Source: Gammaproteobacteria bacterium
Lineage (GTDB): Bacteria; Pseudomonadota; Gammaproteobacteria; UBA6429; Thiohalophilaceae
Direction of reading: 5' to 3'
Length of the DNA: 64,000 bases
Assembly (NCBI GenBank): GCA_029880855.1
Contig: JAOUNS010000001.1
Location: forward strand, 62,001 to 126,000
The notes below the pieces were generated by a model. It was not told where the DNA came from, did not search any database, and was given only the letters and a program-made list of their open reading frames with translations. Shown one piece after another: positions 1 through 8,522 of the stretch (position 1 is the stretch's first letter; the number at the start of each line of letters is the position of its first letter). The translations under genes were made by a program, and so were the position numbers.

Positions 1-2618
1 TTCAGCGGCCCGACAAAATTGATGCCGTTTAATTGCACATCAAAGTCAGGTTTCTCGCCGTTGTGAGAGATAAAGCTCACCGATTTGAAGCTGATATGGA
101 GGAATTCAAATCCCGGTACCAGGATCAACTTGAAGTTTTTCAGTTGCCCTGCAATGGTAAATTCACCCTGACCTTGTTTGGCCGGCGGCTTGCTGAATTC
201 CGCCTTTATCACCAATGTATCGTTGACATCGCCCTGTGGTTCAAACAACGCACTCTTGCTCACCTTCGGTTTCCATTCATAGATGGTCCTGAAAACCGCG
301 CCGGCGGGGCTGTTCAGCGTTTCGCTTTTTATGACCGGGATGTTTTTCCCGTCGTTAAAGTCATTCGCAATAATGCTGAACAGGTCAATGCCGCCAATGA
401 GTTTGGCCTTGGGGAAGAAATCCTTGAAAAAGTCTTTTTGTAATACACCTGATGCCACTTCATTCAGCCGCTTCCCCGCCAGAGTGCCGAAACGACGAGA
501 CAGGCCGGTGATCTCCATATTGGGCATGACAATTCCGCCAACCTGACGACTGTTCTGATATTCCATTGCAACCGCAGTCAGCATTTCGGCATACACTTCA
601 CCCTTGTTCTTGTTCGCAAATCCATCTGACTTGTATATATCATGGTATTTAAACTGCAGCCGGACTGCTTTTCCACAAAACTGACCGGCGGCGGCGTGCT
701 CGACTGCAGCCTGTTCCATGACCGGATAAAAATTTAATTCACCGCCTTTCGCATAGGCGGTGCGATCATCAACGGCGAATCTTATGGCCTGGGTTTCCAG
801 CGCCGTATCCTGTGTTGTGTTGTTGACGGTTTTATTCGGTACAAAACCGACTCGCTGCCCTTGCAAATTTGCCGTGCGCAGTTTGCTGTCGGTTGTGTTA
901 TAGCCGGCAGGTGAAGCATCGCTGCTCCCCCCCAGGAGGTTCGATAACCCGCCAAAAAATTTGAATGTCCCGCCATCGGATTTCGGCTGCTGACAATTGT
1001 TTGCCGTTTTATCCAGCGGCATCTCGGCAACCTGAGCCGGGGCAAAGCGCATCGGCATACTGAACTCACAGACCCTGCCATCCCAATCCTCAGCCTCCAC
1101 ATGAAACTGAAAATGCTCACCGCCATTGAACATGATCCAGCTGTTTGCCTTGCTGTCACCGGGTACCGGATCCAGCATGGGTGTAATCAGGGTCTTGATA
1201 CGCACGGAACGAAACGGCAGTCGGCGCCCTTCCCTGTCCATATTCCCGGTACCCGTTACCGCTTTGGAATAATGCTTCACCGGTTCCCGCACAATAATAA
1301 AATACTGGATGCGCAGGTAAGCCGCCTTGATCGGTTGTGATTCGATCTCCCGTTCTGTGACGGCAATCAGGGAGACCCGATGGCCGAACGGTACCAGATA
1401 GCCACGATAGACCAGCCGGACGAAGTGATCCCGCCCCATGGTTGCACGGTGTACCCAACTCTCCAGATCAAGGATGCGGGTCTTTGCCAGGTTTAGCGTT
1501 CCCGGTTCGACATCCCAATCCCCGCGCAGATCCAGCCAGGCACCGAGTGTACTCAACATCAGGTTATTCACCTGGATGGGACGCACATGCTTCGCGGCTC
1601 CCTGTCGGTGATCAGAGGTCAATTCAACGATCTGGCGCCGGTCATTCTGCGTCATGGGGCTGCAACGTTGATCGTTGGGAATGATTGCAGGACATCCCTT
1701 GCCTGCCGCTGCAATGAATTGCTGCTTGGCGCAGAACGGATCGGGGATTGGGTTTTCACTATACTCCTGTGACCAGATGGCGCGCACCTTGCGCAATGCC
1801 GCATCTTTGGTATCCACCCCCTGTTTGGTCTTCACCCCCAGCCGGGTATGCCATAACTCGATACGACCCGATTTGCCTTCAGGACCGGGGGAGTTGACCC
1901 AGCCCCCCTTGCTGTGGGGCGACAGGATCAGGTGATAAGGCGCCTCGATGGCGGTGGCCAATGGCTTCGGTTCTGCTATCGGCCATGACGGTGCAATATT
2001 CTTTTCCGGAGTAGTACTCCCCCCCTTCAAATGATCGGGCACTTTGGGCTTGGTCTGTACAACCTGTAGCTGTTGTATGCCCTGATAAGAAGTCAGCGGC
2101 CCTGTCATGGGTACCGGTGCAGCAACCGGCGCCAGATTCATATCCCATTGTTGCCAGGCCAGCAATGACTCCAGGGTATAGGGTATTGCGTGAAGGTGTG
2201 ACGGCATACGAAATACCAGGCGGCTCGGACCTGATAACAGCGTGGCCACCGGCGGCGGCCCCGGCTGTTTGCCTGCGCCTTTGGGAAAGGCCTGCTCGTA
2301 AATATGCTGGGGCTGGAAGTGGACGACGATAAATGCGGTTTTGTTCGTATTCAGGCGCTGCAACTTGCCTGACTTGAGCCCGAGATTAAAAAACTGAAAT
2401 TGCAGGTTTAACAGATCTTCAGCCCGCAGCACGTTAACCGTGTGGCTGGGCAACTCGTCAAGCTTGAGTAGTTCGGTAAGTTTTGTCGCCTCCGGATTAA
2501 CTGCGACTTTCCCGGTCTTGATCTCCGCATTCAGTTGCGCAGCAAACAATCTGTACAGCCCGCTTGAACCGAACAACGCGGCCAGCAAACTCCCTTGCAA
2601 AAAGAGCCTGCGTTTCAC
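1..2618 (-). CDS. Large Tat-exported protein of unknown function (3' end outside window)
   Basis: An uninterrupted reading frame runs leftward from a GTG at 2618 off the left edge, giving at least 872 residues; the next in-frame codons upstream reach a stop at 2634-2636 without an ATG. The N-terminus reads KRRLFLQGSLLAALFGSSG, a twin-arginine-like motif followed by a hydrophobic stretch, so Tat export is likely. The mature part is mixed polar sequence with many short beta-like stretches (for example AFIVVHFQPQHIYEQ and SWIMFNGGEHFQFHVEAED) and no motif I recognise. It is divergent from the gene at 3165 and shares that control region. The frame is certain; the function is unknown. Confidence 0.8.
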   Translation of the reverse strand, partial: MKRRLFLQGSLLAALFGSSGLYRLFAAQLNAEIKTGKVAVNPEATKLTELLKLDELPSHTVNVLRAEDLLNLQFQFFNLGLKSGKLQRLNTNKTAFIVVHFQPQHIYEQAFPKGAGKQPGPPPVATLLSGPSRLVFRMPSHLHAIPYTLESLLAWQQWDMNLAPVAAPVPMTGPLTSYQGIQQLQVVQTKPKVPDHLKGGSTTPEKNIAPSWPIAEPKPLATAIEAPYHLILSPHSKGGWVNSPGPEGKSGRIELWHTRLGVKTKQGVDTKDAALRKVRAIWSQEYSENPIPDPFCAKQQFIAAAGKGCPAIIPNDQRCSPMTQNDRRQIVELTSDHRQGAAKHVRPIQVNNLMLSTLGAWLDLRGDWDVEPGTLNLAKTRILDLESWVHRATMGRDHFVRLVYRGYLVPFGHRVSLIAVTEREIESQPIKAAYLRIQYFIIVREPVKHYSKAVTGTGNMDREGRRLPFRSVRIKTLITPMLDPVPGDSKANSWIMFNGGEHFQFHVEAEDWDGRVCEFSMPMRFAPAQVAEMPLDKTANNCQQPKSDGGTFKFFGGLSNLLGGSSDASPAGYNTTDSKLRTANLQGQRVGFVPNKTVNNTTQDTALETQAIRFAVDDRTAYAKGGELNFYPVMEQAAVEHAAAGQFCGKAVRLQFKYHDIYKSDGFANKNKGEVYAEMLTAVAMEYQNSRQVGGIVMPNMEITGLSRRFGTLAGKRLNEVASGVLQKDFFKDFFPKAKLIGGIDLFSIIANDFNDGKNIPVIKSETLNSPAGAVFRTIYEWKPKVSKSALFEPQGDVNDTLVIKAEFSKPPAKQGQGEFTIAGQLKNFKLILVPGFEFLHISFKSVSFISHNGEKPDFDVQLNGINFVGPL

Positions 2619-2916
2619 GACAGTCGTTTCCGGTTAATCGACAAGAACCGGTATCCGCCGAATCTGTCCCGACAAGCCGGATACATCAGAGTTACACAAC
2701 ACCTGCTTGCGAACATACGATGGTTACCTCCCTTGTAACATCGTCGATGTAAAGCCTTGATATAAATTATTGAGAAGTCTTTACCACAATAAAAGCAACA
2801 CTCCCAGTTAGAGTATATTACCTAAATTTACCCTTTGCCAATATGAAATATTAAAACAGAAAGCGATTTGTTTTGGTTAATAAAACATCGCGTCCCGACG
2901 ATTATATCGTTAACTA

Positions 2917-2944
2917 TTGACAACATAATTGGTAATTTTATAAC
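2917..2944 (+). promoter_or_regulatory. Sigma-70-like promoter
   Basis: TTGACA (2917-2922) and TATAAC (2939-2944) are separated by 16 bases in an AT-rich, gene-free stretch. It points toward the gene at 3165, leaving a leader of about 210 bases. The rest of 2619-3164 holds no open reading frame that I would call. Confidence 0.45.
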
Positions 2945-3019
2945 CGTTGCAGCAACAGCTTCCTCTATACTCTAATTGCATTAATTCTGTGGGCCTGTCC
3001 CGCCCGTATAAATTGATCA

Positions 3020-3033
3020 TTGATCCAGATCAA
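3020..3033. promoter_or_regulatory. FNR/Anr-type operator (TTGAT-N4-ATCAA)
   Basis: The sequence TTGATCCAGATCAA is a perfect match to the FNR/Anr consensus. A further TTGATC lies just upstream at 3013-3018, giving a longer inverted repeat (AATTGATC to GATCAATT). It lies between divergent genes at 2618 and 3165, about 75 bases downstream of the TTGACA/TATAAC promoter and upstream of a second possible -10 (TATAAA near 3069). Which gene it controls, and whether it activates or represses, cannot be read from sequence alone. Confidence 0.55.
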
Positions 3034-3164
3034 TTCAACAACACAACATAACCGGTAACGGTATCTGTATAAAAAGCGACAATATATTCTCCATCACCTC
3101 TTCGCAGGGCATGAGTAAATGACTATTATACTCAACCAATCATCCATAAATCATAGGTCATAGA

Positions 3165-3503
3165 ATGAGTGAGGGAATTCAATTAAACGAGGACTTAATC
3201 ACTGATGTGATCAATGCCATCGGTAAACATGACCGTAATGCACAGGAAGATCGAATAGTGGTCCTGCAATACCTCGCCGCGATTAACGGCTTTCTCTCTG
3301 CCGATTACCCCGGCCCCGCTGCTGAGCGTGAGGAGTTGCCGGCACATCTGGATGAATTCACCCGTCATGTTTGCAATGAAAAGGTAAACGCCAGGCAACA
3401 ACAACAGACTATAAGTCCCGCTCAGGCCCAACCAATCAAAGGCAGAAGCATCCCTGCCGCGGATCCTGCAGTGGGTATCTGGAAGCCGGAACAGGACATA
3501 TGA
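3165..3503 (+). CDS. Small hypothetical protein
   Basis: 112 residues, soluble, no signal peptide or membrane segment. The first two thirds are predicted helical (LNEDLITDVINAIGKHD, EDRIVVLQYLAAINGFL), followed by a Gln/Pro-rich tail. AGG lies 8 bases before the ATG. It is followed 46 bases later by a small membrane protein gene on the same strand, and both sit behind the FNR-like site, so oxygen-linked control is possible. I do not recognise the family. Confidence 0.6.
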   Translation: MSEGIQLNEDLITDVINAIGKHDRNAQEDRIVVLQYLAAINGFLSADYPGPAAEREELPAHLDEFTRHVCNEKVNARQQQQTISPAQAQPIKGRSIPAADPAVGIWKPEQDI

Positions 3504-3549
3504 TAATTTCTGACACCTGTCTTTCTGGAATAGTTAGGGTAATACGGCG

Positions 3550-3912
3550 ATGGATGAAAACAGGAAAAACCACCCGGCAGCGACAACTCTCGGCAATCTG
3601 ATTGAGGCAGGAATAGACTCCGTGCTCATCATTGGACTGACACTCGCGCTTATCGAAGGATATTCCTCGCCAATCATAACCATTTTTGGTTTGGAGTTTT
3701 CCAATACAGCTAAAATTATGTTACTTATTTCGGGTATAGTGATGTTGTGCGGATTTATCGGAGTGGTCTTTGTTGATATTACCAAGTGGTTCAACATGAA
3801 AATTTATACTCCTCAACGAAGAGATTTATACTATCTTCGTTTCATCGGCCCACTCATAGTCATTGCTATATTCCATCTTGGCTTCGCCTTACTGGCAACA
3901 TTTATTTTATAG
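3550..3912 (+). CDS. Small integral membrane protein
   Basis: 120 residues with three hydrophobic segments: about residues 18-36 (AGIDSVLIIGLTLALIEGY), 52-76 (ending in VVFVDITKWF) and 96-118 at the C-terminus. The N-terminus is short and polar, so it lies directly in the inner membrane without a cleaved signal. It probably shares a transcript with the gene at 3165. No family assigned. The 284 bases downstream, up to 4196, hold no gene; they contain only the terminator of the opposite gene. Confidence 0.6.
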   Translation: MDENRKNHPAATTLGNLIEAGIDSVLIIGLTLALIEGYSSPIITIFGLEFSNTAKIMLLISGIVMLCGFIGVVFVDITKWFNMKIYTPQRRDLYYLRFIGPLIVIAIFHLGFALLATFIL

Positions 3913-4152
3913 CAGGCTTGATATCAAATCATATAAGCAAATTGCCAAAATAACAGAAAAGACAATCAGCGATAACCTGCGACATCATACCTAAAAGCAG
4001 CTTATCCTGCATAAGCATCCAGACCGAAGGGAAAGTTACTGGTTTGCGGCTTTACCGATAACACCGGTATTTTCAATATAAATCACCAGATATTTTTCTA
4101 AATTACCGGTACCGACCAAGCAAGCATGGCACGACATGATTACCTGGCAGGT

Positions 4153-4183
4153 AAAAGGACAGGCCACCGCATGGCGACCTGTC
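4153..4183 (-). terminator. Rho-independent terminator of the 4197-4676 gene
   Basis: On the minus strand a GGACAGG...CCTGTCC stem with an inner GCC/GGT pairing is followed by TTTT, 14 bases after the stop codon of the gene ending at 4197. Confidence 0.7.
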
Positions 4184-4196
4184 CGGGGTGTGTTGA

Positions 4197-4676
4197 TTAA
4201 TTAACGGTAAAGCTGCGGGAACCGATCTTTTTGGTACCGGCAGGGCTGTCCAGGAAGATGGAAGCCGTCCATTCACCGGCACGATCAAAGTCCACTTTGC
4301 GCCAGGTACGATAACGAATGGAACCGGTGGCCTCGATCTCTTTCACCATACGGGTCAGACCGCCCGTCTCAAACTGAATCAGAATTTTCTGTTTTTCTGT
4401 CCCGTTCGGAATCAGAAAGGCAAACCACATATTGATCGATTCATCCTTCTTGATGGCGGTCAGTTCACCGACACATTCATTTTTCAGATCACCTTCTTTA
4501 CCAATTTCACTGCACATTTTGCTGTCGATCAGTACTACACCGAGGCCCTGCCCCTGATAGTAGAAATCCAGCACTTTTCTGACTTCGTCAGTGGTGGGAA
4601 CCTCAACGGCCTGTGCGGAACCGATAAGGCATAAAGCGGCAATAAATGCTGTTGCGAAACGACGAGTACGTAACAT
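4197..4676 (-). CDS. Putative periplasmic protein
   Basis: 159 residues with a clear Sec signal peptide (TRRFATAFIAALCLIGSAQA, cleavage after AQA near residue 23). The mature protein is about 136 residues, with two cysteines (in SKMCSEIG and NECVGE) spaced as for a disulfide, and a C-terminal beta-rich half. It ends in SRSFTVN, a pattern seen in small immunoglobulin-like periplasmic domains. A strong terminator follows. A GGAGG-type ribosome site precedes the ATG (minus strand AGGGAGGATATCC). No family recognised; function unknown. Confidence 0.7.
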   Translation of the reverse strand: MLRTRRFATAFIAALCLIGSAQAVEVPTTDEVRKVLDFYYQGQGLGVVLIDSKMCSEIGKEGDLKNECVGELTAIKKDESINMWFAFLIPNGTEKQKILIQFETGGLTRMVKEIEATGSIRYRTWRKVDFDRAGEWTASIFLDSPAGTKKIGSRSFTVN

Positions 4677-5086
4677 GATGGATATCCTCCCTAAAGTGAC
4701 AAATTATTGTATGCGGATATTTGTTACCTGTTCCCCAAATCCGCATTCAGCGCATTATATACATATTGCGCAGGGCCTTGAAAAGACATCACTGCCGGTT
4801 TTTGTCTATATTTTCCGTATCGTGTCAGTCAGCGACAATTCTCGTCCATGCCCGGATATCTGTGATTTACTTGTCATTCGATACTGCAAATATTACACAT
4901 CGATCACGCAGTATTATTTTCCGAATCAGGTACTGTTTCATGGCACCGGGAGCATCCTTGCCCTGTGAACGGATTAACATTTTGTGCAATCCATTGTGTG
5001 ACAGTGCACAAAACGCTGCATTGCCCGGAAAGATTTGTGCCGGGCGTCCGACAATATCAGCAAGACACACAGTTTTGGAGCATATC
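4677..5086. other. Intergenic region without recognisable gene
   Basis: About 410 bases between divergent genes. An open frame extends upstream of 5087 through this stretch from 4721, but its residues have no protein-like composition and there is a better start at 5087. I see no confident promoter or RNA. Confidence 0.4.
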
Positions 5087-5605
5087 ATGTCAGCTCAGGC
5101 AATTAAAAAACCGCTGCAGACCAGCAATTATTTTGACCTCGGTGAAGCGCACATCAGTCCGGCGACAGGACCCTGTATCCCGTATCGGGCCGGCCTGATC
5201 AACGAACTGAAAAAAGAAAATCGTCAAATACTGGTCTGGATAAAATATCTGCTGCACAGGATCAAGGAGGGGGATTTGAAAAAATCCGTGCAGGTCTTGC
5301 ATGACATGCACAAACTGGTGCTGGCGCACTTCCTGAAAGAAAATATTTCACTGTATGTTTATATCAAATCCCTACACAAAAAAAATCCCGTCACCGGATT
5401 AATCAGTGAGATACGCCGGGAAATGGGTTGTGTGCAGGCCATGCTGCTGATGTTTTTCGATGCTTATCTGAACAGACAACTGCAACAGAGTGATATGCGC
5501 CCCATGGGTAAAGAGTTGTATGTGCTCGGCAAAGTGCTGCACCGCCGGATCAAGCGGCTGGAAAGTCAGCTTTACCCGCTCTATGTCCCACCCCGATTAA
5601 TCTGA
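5087..5605 (+). CDS. Hemerythrin-like helical protein, degenerate ligands
   Basis: 172 residues from the ATG at 5087 (the longer frame from 4721 has poor upstream composition). The protein is all helical, with four amphipathic segments. HKLVLAHFLKENISLYVY and LHRRIKRLESQLYPLY follow the HHE spacing of hemerythrin-like domains, in which His and Glu bind a di-iron centre. The usual first helix His-Glu is here ELKKEN, so the complete iron ligand set is not present. It may be an oxygen, NO or redox-responsive protein, or a fold relative that has lost iron. The similarity is by eye only. Confidence 0.5.
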   Translation: MSAQAIKKPLQTSNYFDLGEAHISPATGPCIPYRAGLINELKKENRQILVWIKYLLHRIKEGDLKKSVQVLHDMHKLVLAHFLKENISLYVYIKSLHKKNPVTGLISEIRREMGCVQAMLLMFFDAYLNRQLQQSDMRPMGKELYVLGKVLHRRIKRLESQLYPLYVPPRLI

Positions 5606-5704
5606 TTTAATCCCAATCACTTTACTGTTCAAGACAGCGCAGGGTTTACATACCCCTGCCTGCTGCTAATATAGTCATATTCTTTTGATTGGCAGGGACC
5701 GGAC

Positions 5705-6733
5705 ATGTATTCAGACGAAGATTTGAACAACGCTGTGGAAAACGGAATATTTTCTGCAAGTGATGTGGATAAATTTCGCCAATTTGTCGCTGAAACCAAA
5801 CAGACCACCCTCGTAGATGAAGAGAATTTCCGGCTCTTGTCCGGCTTTAATGATATTTTTGTTGTTATCGCCTGTGTCCTGCTGCTGGGTTCGGTTCTGG
5901 CCGTATTCGGTTCCGAGCATAAACAAACCGGCCTCATCCTGTTTACTGTGGTTGCCTGGGGGCTGGCCGAATTTTTTGTCCGCAGGCGTAAATTGGCCCT
6001 GCCGGCCATTGTCCTGTTACTGGCCTTCGTGGGCGGTGCATTCTTCCTCACCCTGACCTATTTCAAGCCGGTGGATGAAACCTCCTTTATGATTGCCACG
6101 GCGGTTGCCACACTGGCTGCATATATGCATTGGCGACAGTTTCGCGTTCCCATCACCGTAGCCGCCGGTGCCGCCGCCCTGTCCGGTTTTGTGATCTTTA
6201 TGACACTGGCGATCTTCCCCGGCATCAAGGAATGGATCCTGTTATTGATATTCCTCTGCGGCCTGCTTATGTTTGCCTATGCCATGTATTGGGATATGTC
6301 GGACCGACAGCGTGTTACCCGATTTTCTGATGTGGCCTTCTGGTTACATCTGACATCAGCGCCACTGATCATCCATCCGATTTTCGCTGTTTTACAGGTC
6401 ACCAAACACGATGCGAGTCTCACCAGCATGTTTGTCGTGCCGGTCCTGTATCTGCTGATGATTTTTATTTCACTGGTGATTGATCGCCGGGCATTCATGG
6501 TCTCTTCCCTGTTTTATGTGGTATTCGCCCTGGCGAAAATCTTTGAGTCGTTTGGCAGTGTAGGCAAGAGTTTTGCCATTACCGGAATTGTGATTGGTTC
6601 AGCCCTGCTGTTGCTCTCCGCCTTTTGGCATACAGCGCGGGTCTGGCTGCTCGGTCTGATGCCGGCTCACATCACAGCCAGATTACCGGTCGCCCGCACC
6701 GGCAATGCACCTGCGACCGCGAACAAAGCCTGA
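5705..6733 (+). CDS. Multi-pass membrane protein (DUF2157-like)
   Basis: 342 residues. An N-terminal soluble helix of about 50 residues (MYSDEDLNNAVENGIFSAS...) precedes about ten hydrophobic segments up to residue 325. The layout, a short acidic cytoplasmic head followed by a run of helices, matches DUF2157-type membrane proteins. AGGGA lies 7 bases before the ATG. No catalytic motif is visible. It stands alone, ending shortly before the converging HD-GYP gene at 6769. Function unknown. Confidence 0.7.
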   Translation: MYSDEDLNNAVENGIFSASDVDKFRQFVAETKQTTLVDEENFRLLSGFNDIFVVIACVLLLGSVLAVFGSEHKQTGLILFTVVAWGLAEFFVRRRKLALPAIVLLLAFVGGAFFLTLTYFKPVDETSFMIATAVATLAAYMHWRQFRVPITVAAGAAALSGFVIFMTLAIFPGIKEWILLLIFLCGLLMFAYAMYWDMSDRQRVTRFSDVAFWLHLTSAPLIIHPIFAVLQVTKHDASLTSMFVVPVLYLLMIFISLVIDRRAFMVSSLFYVVFALAKIFESFGSVGKSFAITGIVIGSALLLLSAFWHTARVWLLGLMPAHITARLPVARTGNAPATANKA

Positions 6734-6768
6734 CTCAACATGGTTTAAACAAGGTTGTACTGCTGCAG

Positions 6769-8034
6769 TTAAATGAATGCAGCAAGATCGATGTGGTATT
6801 TTTCCGGTGACACCGCCTGGACGATATGATCTTCCGGCAGCCGGCAAAGACGCACATCCTTGACCTGAACGTATTTTTCAAAGCGGCTGTTATAGATGAT
6901 GCGGATATCGGGGCGCAGCAGATCGGATTCGTGTTGTTCCATCACAATCCCCACCAGCCCCGATTGCAGTTGCACCAGGGATCCCACCGGATAGATTCCC
7001 AGACTGCGAATATAGCTCTCCACCAGTTCACGGTTAAACTGGGTATCACTCCACTCCAGCAGTTTTTTCAGGGTAAAGCTGGGCTCCCAGGCATCTTTAT
7101 AACAACGCACCGAAGTCAGCGCGTCATACACGTCCACCATCATGGACATCTGACCCACCATTGAAATCTCATTGCCTTTCAGGCCTCTGGGATAACCGCT
7201 GCCGTCAAACCGTTCATGGTGCATGGAGACAACATCGATGGCATCAGCAGTGAGTCCCTCCACTTCGCCCAGCAAACCAACACCATGCAAGACATGGGAT
7301 TTCATCACTTCAAACTCGGCATCGGTCAATTTACCCGGTTTGTTGAGGATCTCCAGCGGAATTTGTGTCTTGCCGATATCATGCAACAAGCCGCCCAACG
7401 CAATTTGTTTGATACGTTCCAGTTCCATCCCCTGGGAATGGGCGAAGGTGGACATCAAGCCACTCACACTCACACAATGCATAAACGTGTAATAATCGCG
7501 ATTCTTGATGCGGGTCAGGCTGATCAGGGCATCCTTGTTGCGAAACACCGAGCTGACGATCTTTTCCGCCACCGGTTCGAGCTGCTCCAGTTCCACCTGT
7601 TTGCCAAGGCGCACATCCTCCATCAGACGATGGATCACCTGGGTGGCTTCGCGATAGATATCCCTTGCATGGCTGAACTCTTCCACAGCGCGCACCTGCT
7701 TTTGGTGCACAGTTTTTTTCGCATGGGGTTTGTCGAAGGTCTCCTGCAAGACTGCCTGTACGGCATCCACGGTTTCACCGCCGGCGCAATCCAGGCCCTT
7801 TTCTGTATCAATCACCACCTGTTCAATGCCGGCAGCCTTGATCTGGTCAATCTGCTGCTGATCATCAAGGGTAAAACGAGTACTGACAAACGGATGTTCC
7901 ATCCAGTCCGCATCCAGATCATGGATATGCATGCCGATTTTCAGTTGTTGAGTATGGATTTTTTTAAGCACGGTACTGAACCATACAGGGGACACACTAC
8001 TTATATCGTCACGCTGTGCCCAACTATTAGACAT
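6769..8034 (-). CDS. HD-GYP domain cyclic-di-GMP phosphodiesterase
   Basis: 421 residues. An N-terminal DUF3391 domain (about 20-150, beginning KKIHTQQLKIGMHIHDLD) precedes an HD-GYP domain (about 180-345) with the HD pair at 218-219 (LLHDIGKTQIP) and the signature HHERFDGSGYP at 272-282, both intact. Known members hydrolyse c-di-GMP using a bi- or trinuclear metal site, lowering the signal and favouring motility over biofilm. The signature reads GYP, as in many active members. It has no membrane segment, so it acts in the cytoplasm. Monocistronic by context. Confidence 0.93.
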   Translation of the reverse strand: MSNSWAQRDDISSVSPVWFSTVLKKIHTQQLKIGMHIHDLDADWMEHPFVSTRFTLDDQQQIDQIKAAGIEQVVIDTEKGLDCAGGETVDAVQAVLQETFDKPHAKKTVHQKQVRAVEEFSHARDIYREATQVIHRLMEDVRLGKQVELEQLEPVAEKIVSSVFRNKDALISLTRIKNRDYYTFMHCVSVSGLMSTFAHSQGMELERIKQIALGGLLHDIGKTQIPLEILNKPGKLTDAEFEVMKSHVLHGVGLLGEVEGLTADAIDVVSMHHERFDGSGYPRGLKGNEISMVGQMSMMVDVYDALTSVRCYKDAWEPSFTLKKLLEWSDTQFNRELVESYIRSLGIYPVGSLVQLQSGLVGIVMEQHESDLLRPDIRIIYNSRFEKYVQVKDVRLCRLPEDHIVQAVSPEKYHIDLAAFI

Positions 8035-8111
8035 TTACCGATATCAGATAAGGTTTACACATATTTGCTGCGGGAAAGTCCGGTAATTAACCCCGGTTTT
8101 TTATTGGCTAT

Positions 8112-8134
8112 AAAAAAGGGGCTATACGCCCCTT
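8112..8134 (-). terminator. Rho-independent terminator
   Basis: On the minus strand the stem AAGGGGC/GCCCCTT with a 5-base loop is followed by a run of six T. It lies 2 bases after the stop codon of the small gene 8137-8295, which argues that this gene is transcribed. Confidence 0.75.
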
Positions 8135-8136
8135 AA

Positions 8137-8295
8137 TCAAGTAGAGAATATCACTGACTCAGATCGGTAATCGCTTGTGGAATAAAGCGCCGGCAAGGCA
8201 TCCCGTTCCGCGCTTGAAACAGCCGCGCTTAATTGACCGCTGAGGCACAGGCATAACATTAAGATGGTAAGTTTGAATCCGGATTGCACTGCCAT
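8137..8295 (-). CDS. Very small secreted peptide
   Basis: 52 residues from the ATG at 8295. It starts with a good Sec signal (FKLTILMLCLCLSGQLSA, cleavage near AAV), leaving a mature peptide of about 30 residues rich in Ser, Ala and Asp. A terminator begins 2 bases after the stop codon, and TGGGGG lies just before the ATG. A longer frame from 8364 exists, but its start has no signal character. No homolog recognised. It may be a real small periplasmic peptide or a decayed gene. Confidence 0.45.
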   Translation of the reverse strand: MAVQSGFKLTILMLCLCLSGQLSAAVSSAERDALPALYSTSDYRSESVIFST

Positions 8296-8522
8296 CCCCC
8301 CAGGACTGAATGCCATTGATAAAGTAGTCCGGCGATTGTAACACCGTACTGATACAGTCTCCATTCCAGCGCCTGTGCTGATTCAGGAGTGATATCCGAG
8401 TCGCTTACCCCGATACTGCGGGTCTGTTGATCAGATATACTCGGTAAATCACCCGTGCCGGCGGGGAACTCTGCTAAAGTCAGGTAATCAATCCACAAGA
8501 AGAACCACGGCATTACATAGTT

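Noticed and set aside
7216..8136. Plus-strand open frame of 306 codons opposite the HD-GYP gene
   Set aside because: Shadow of the minus-strand HD-GYP gene, which has all catalytic motifs.
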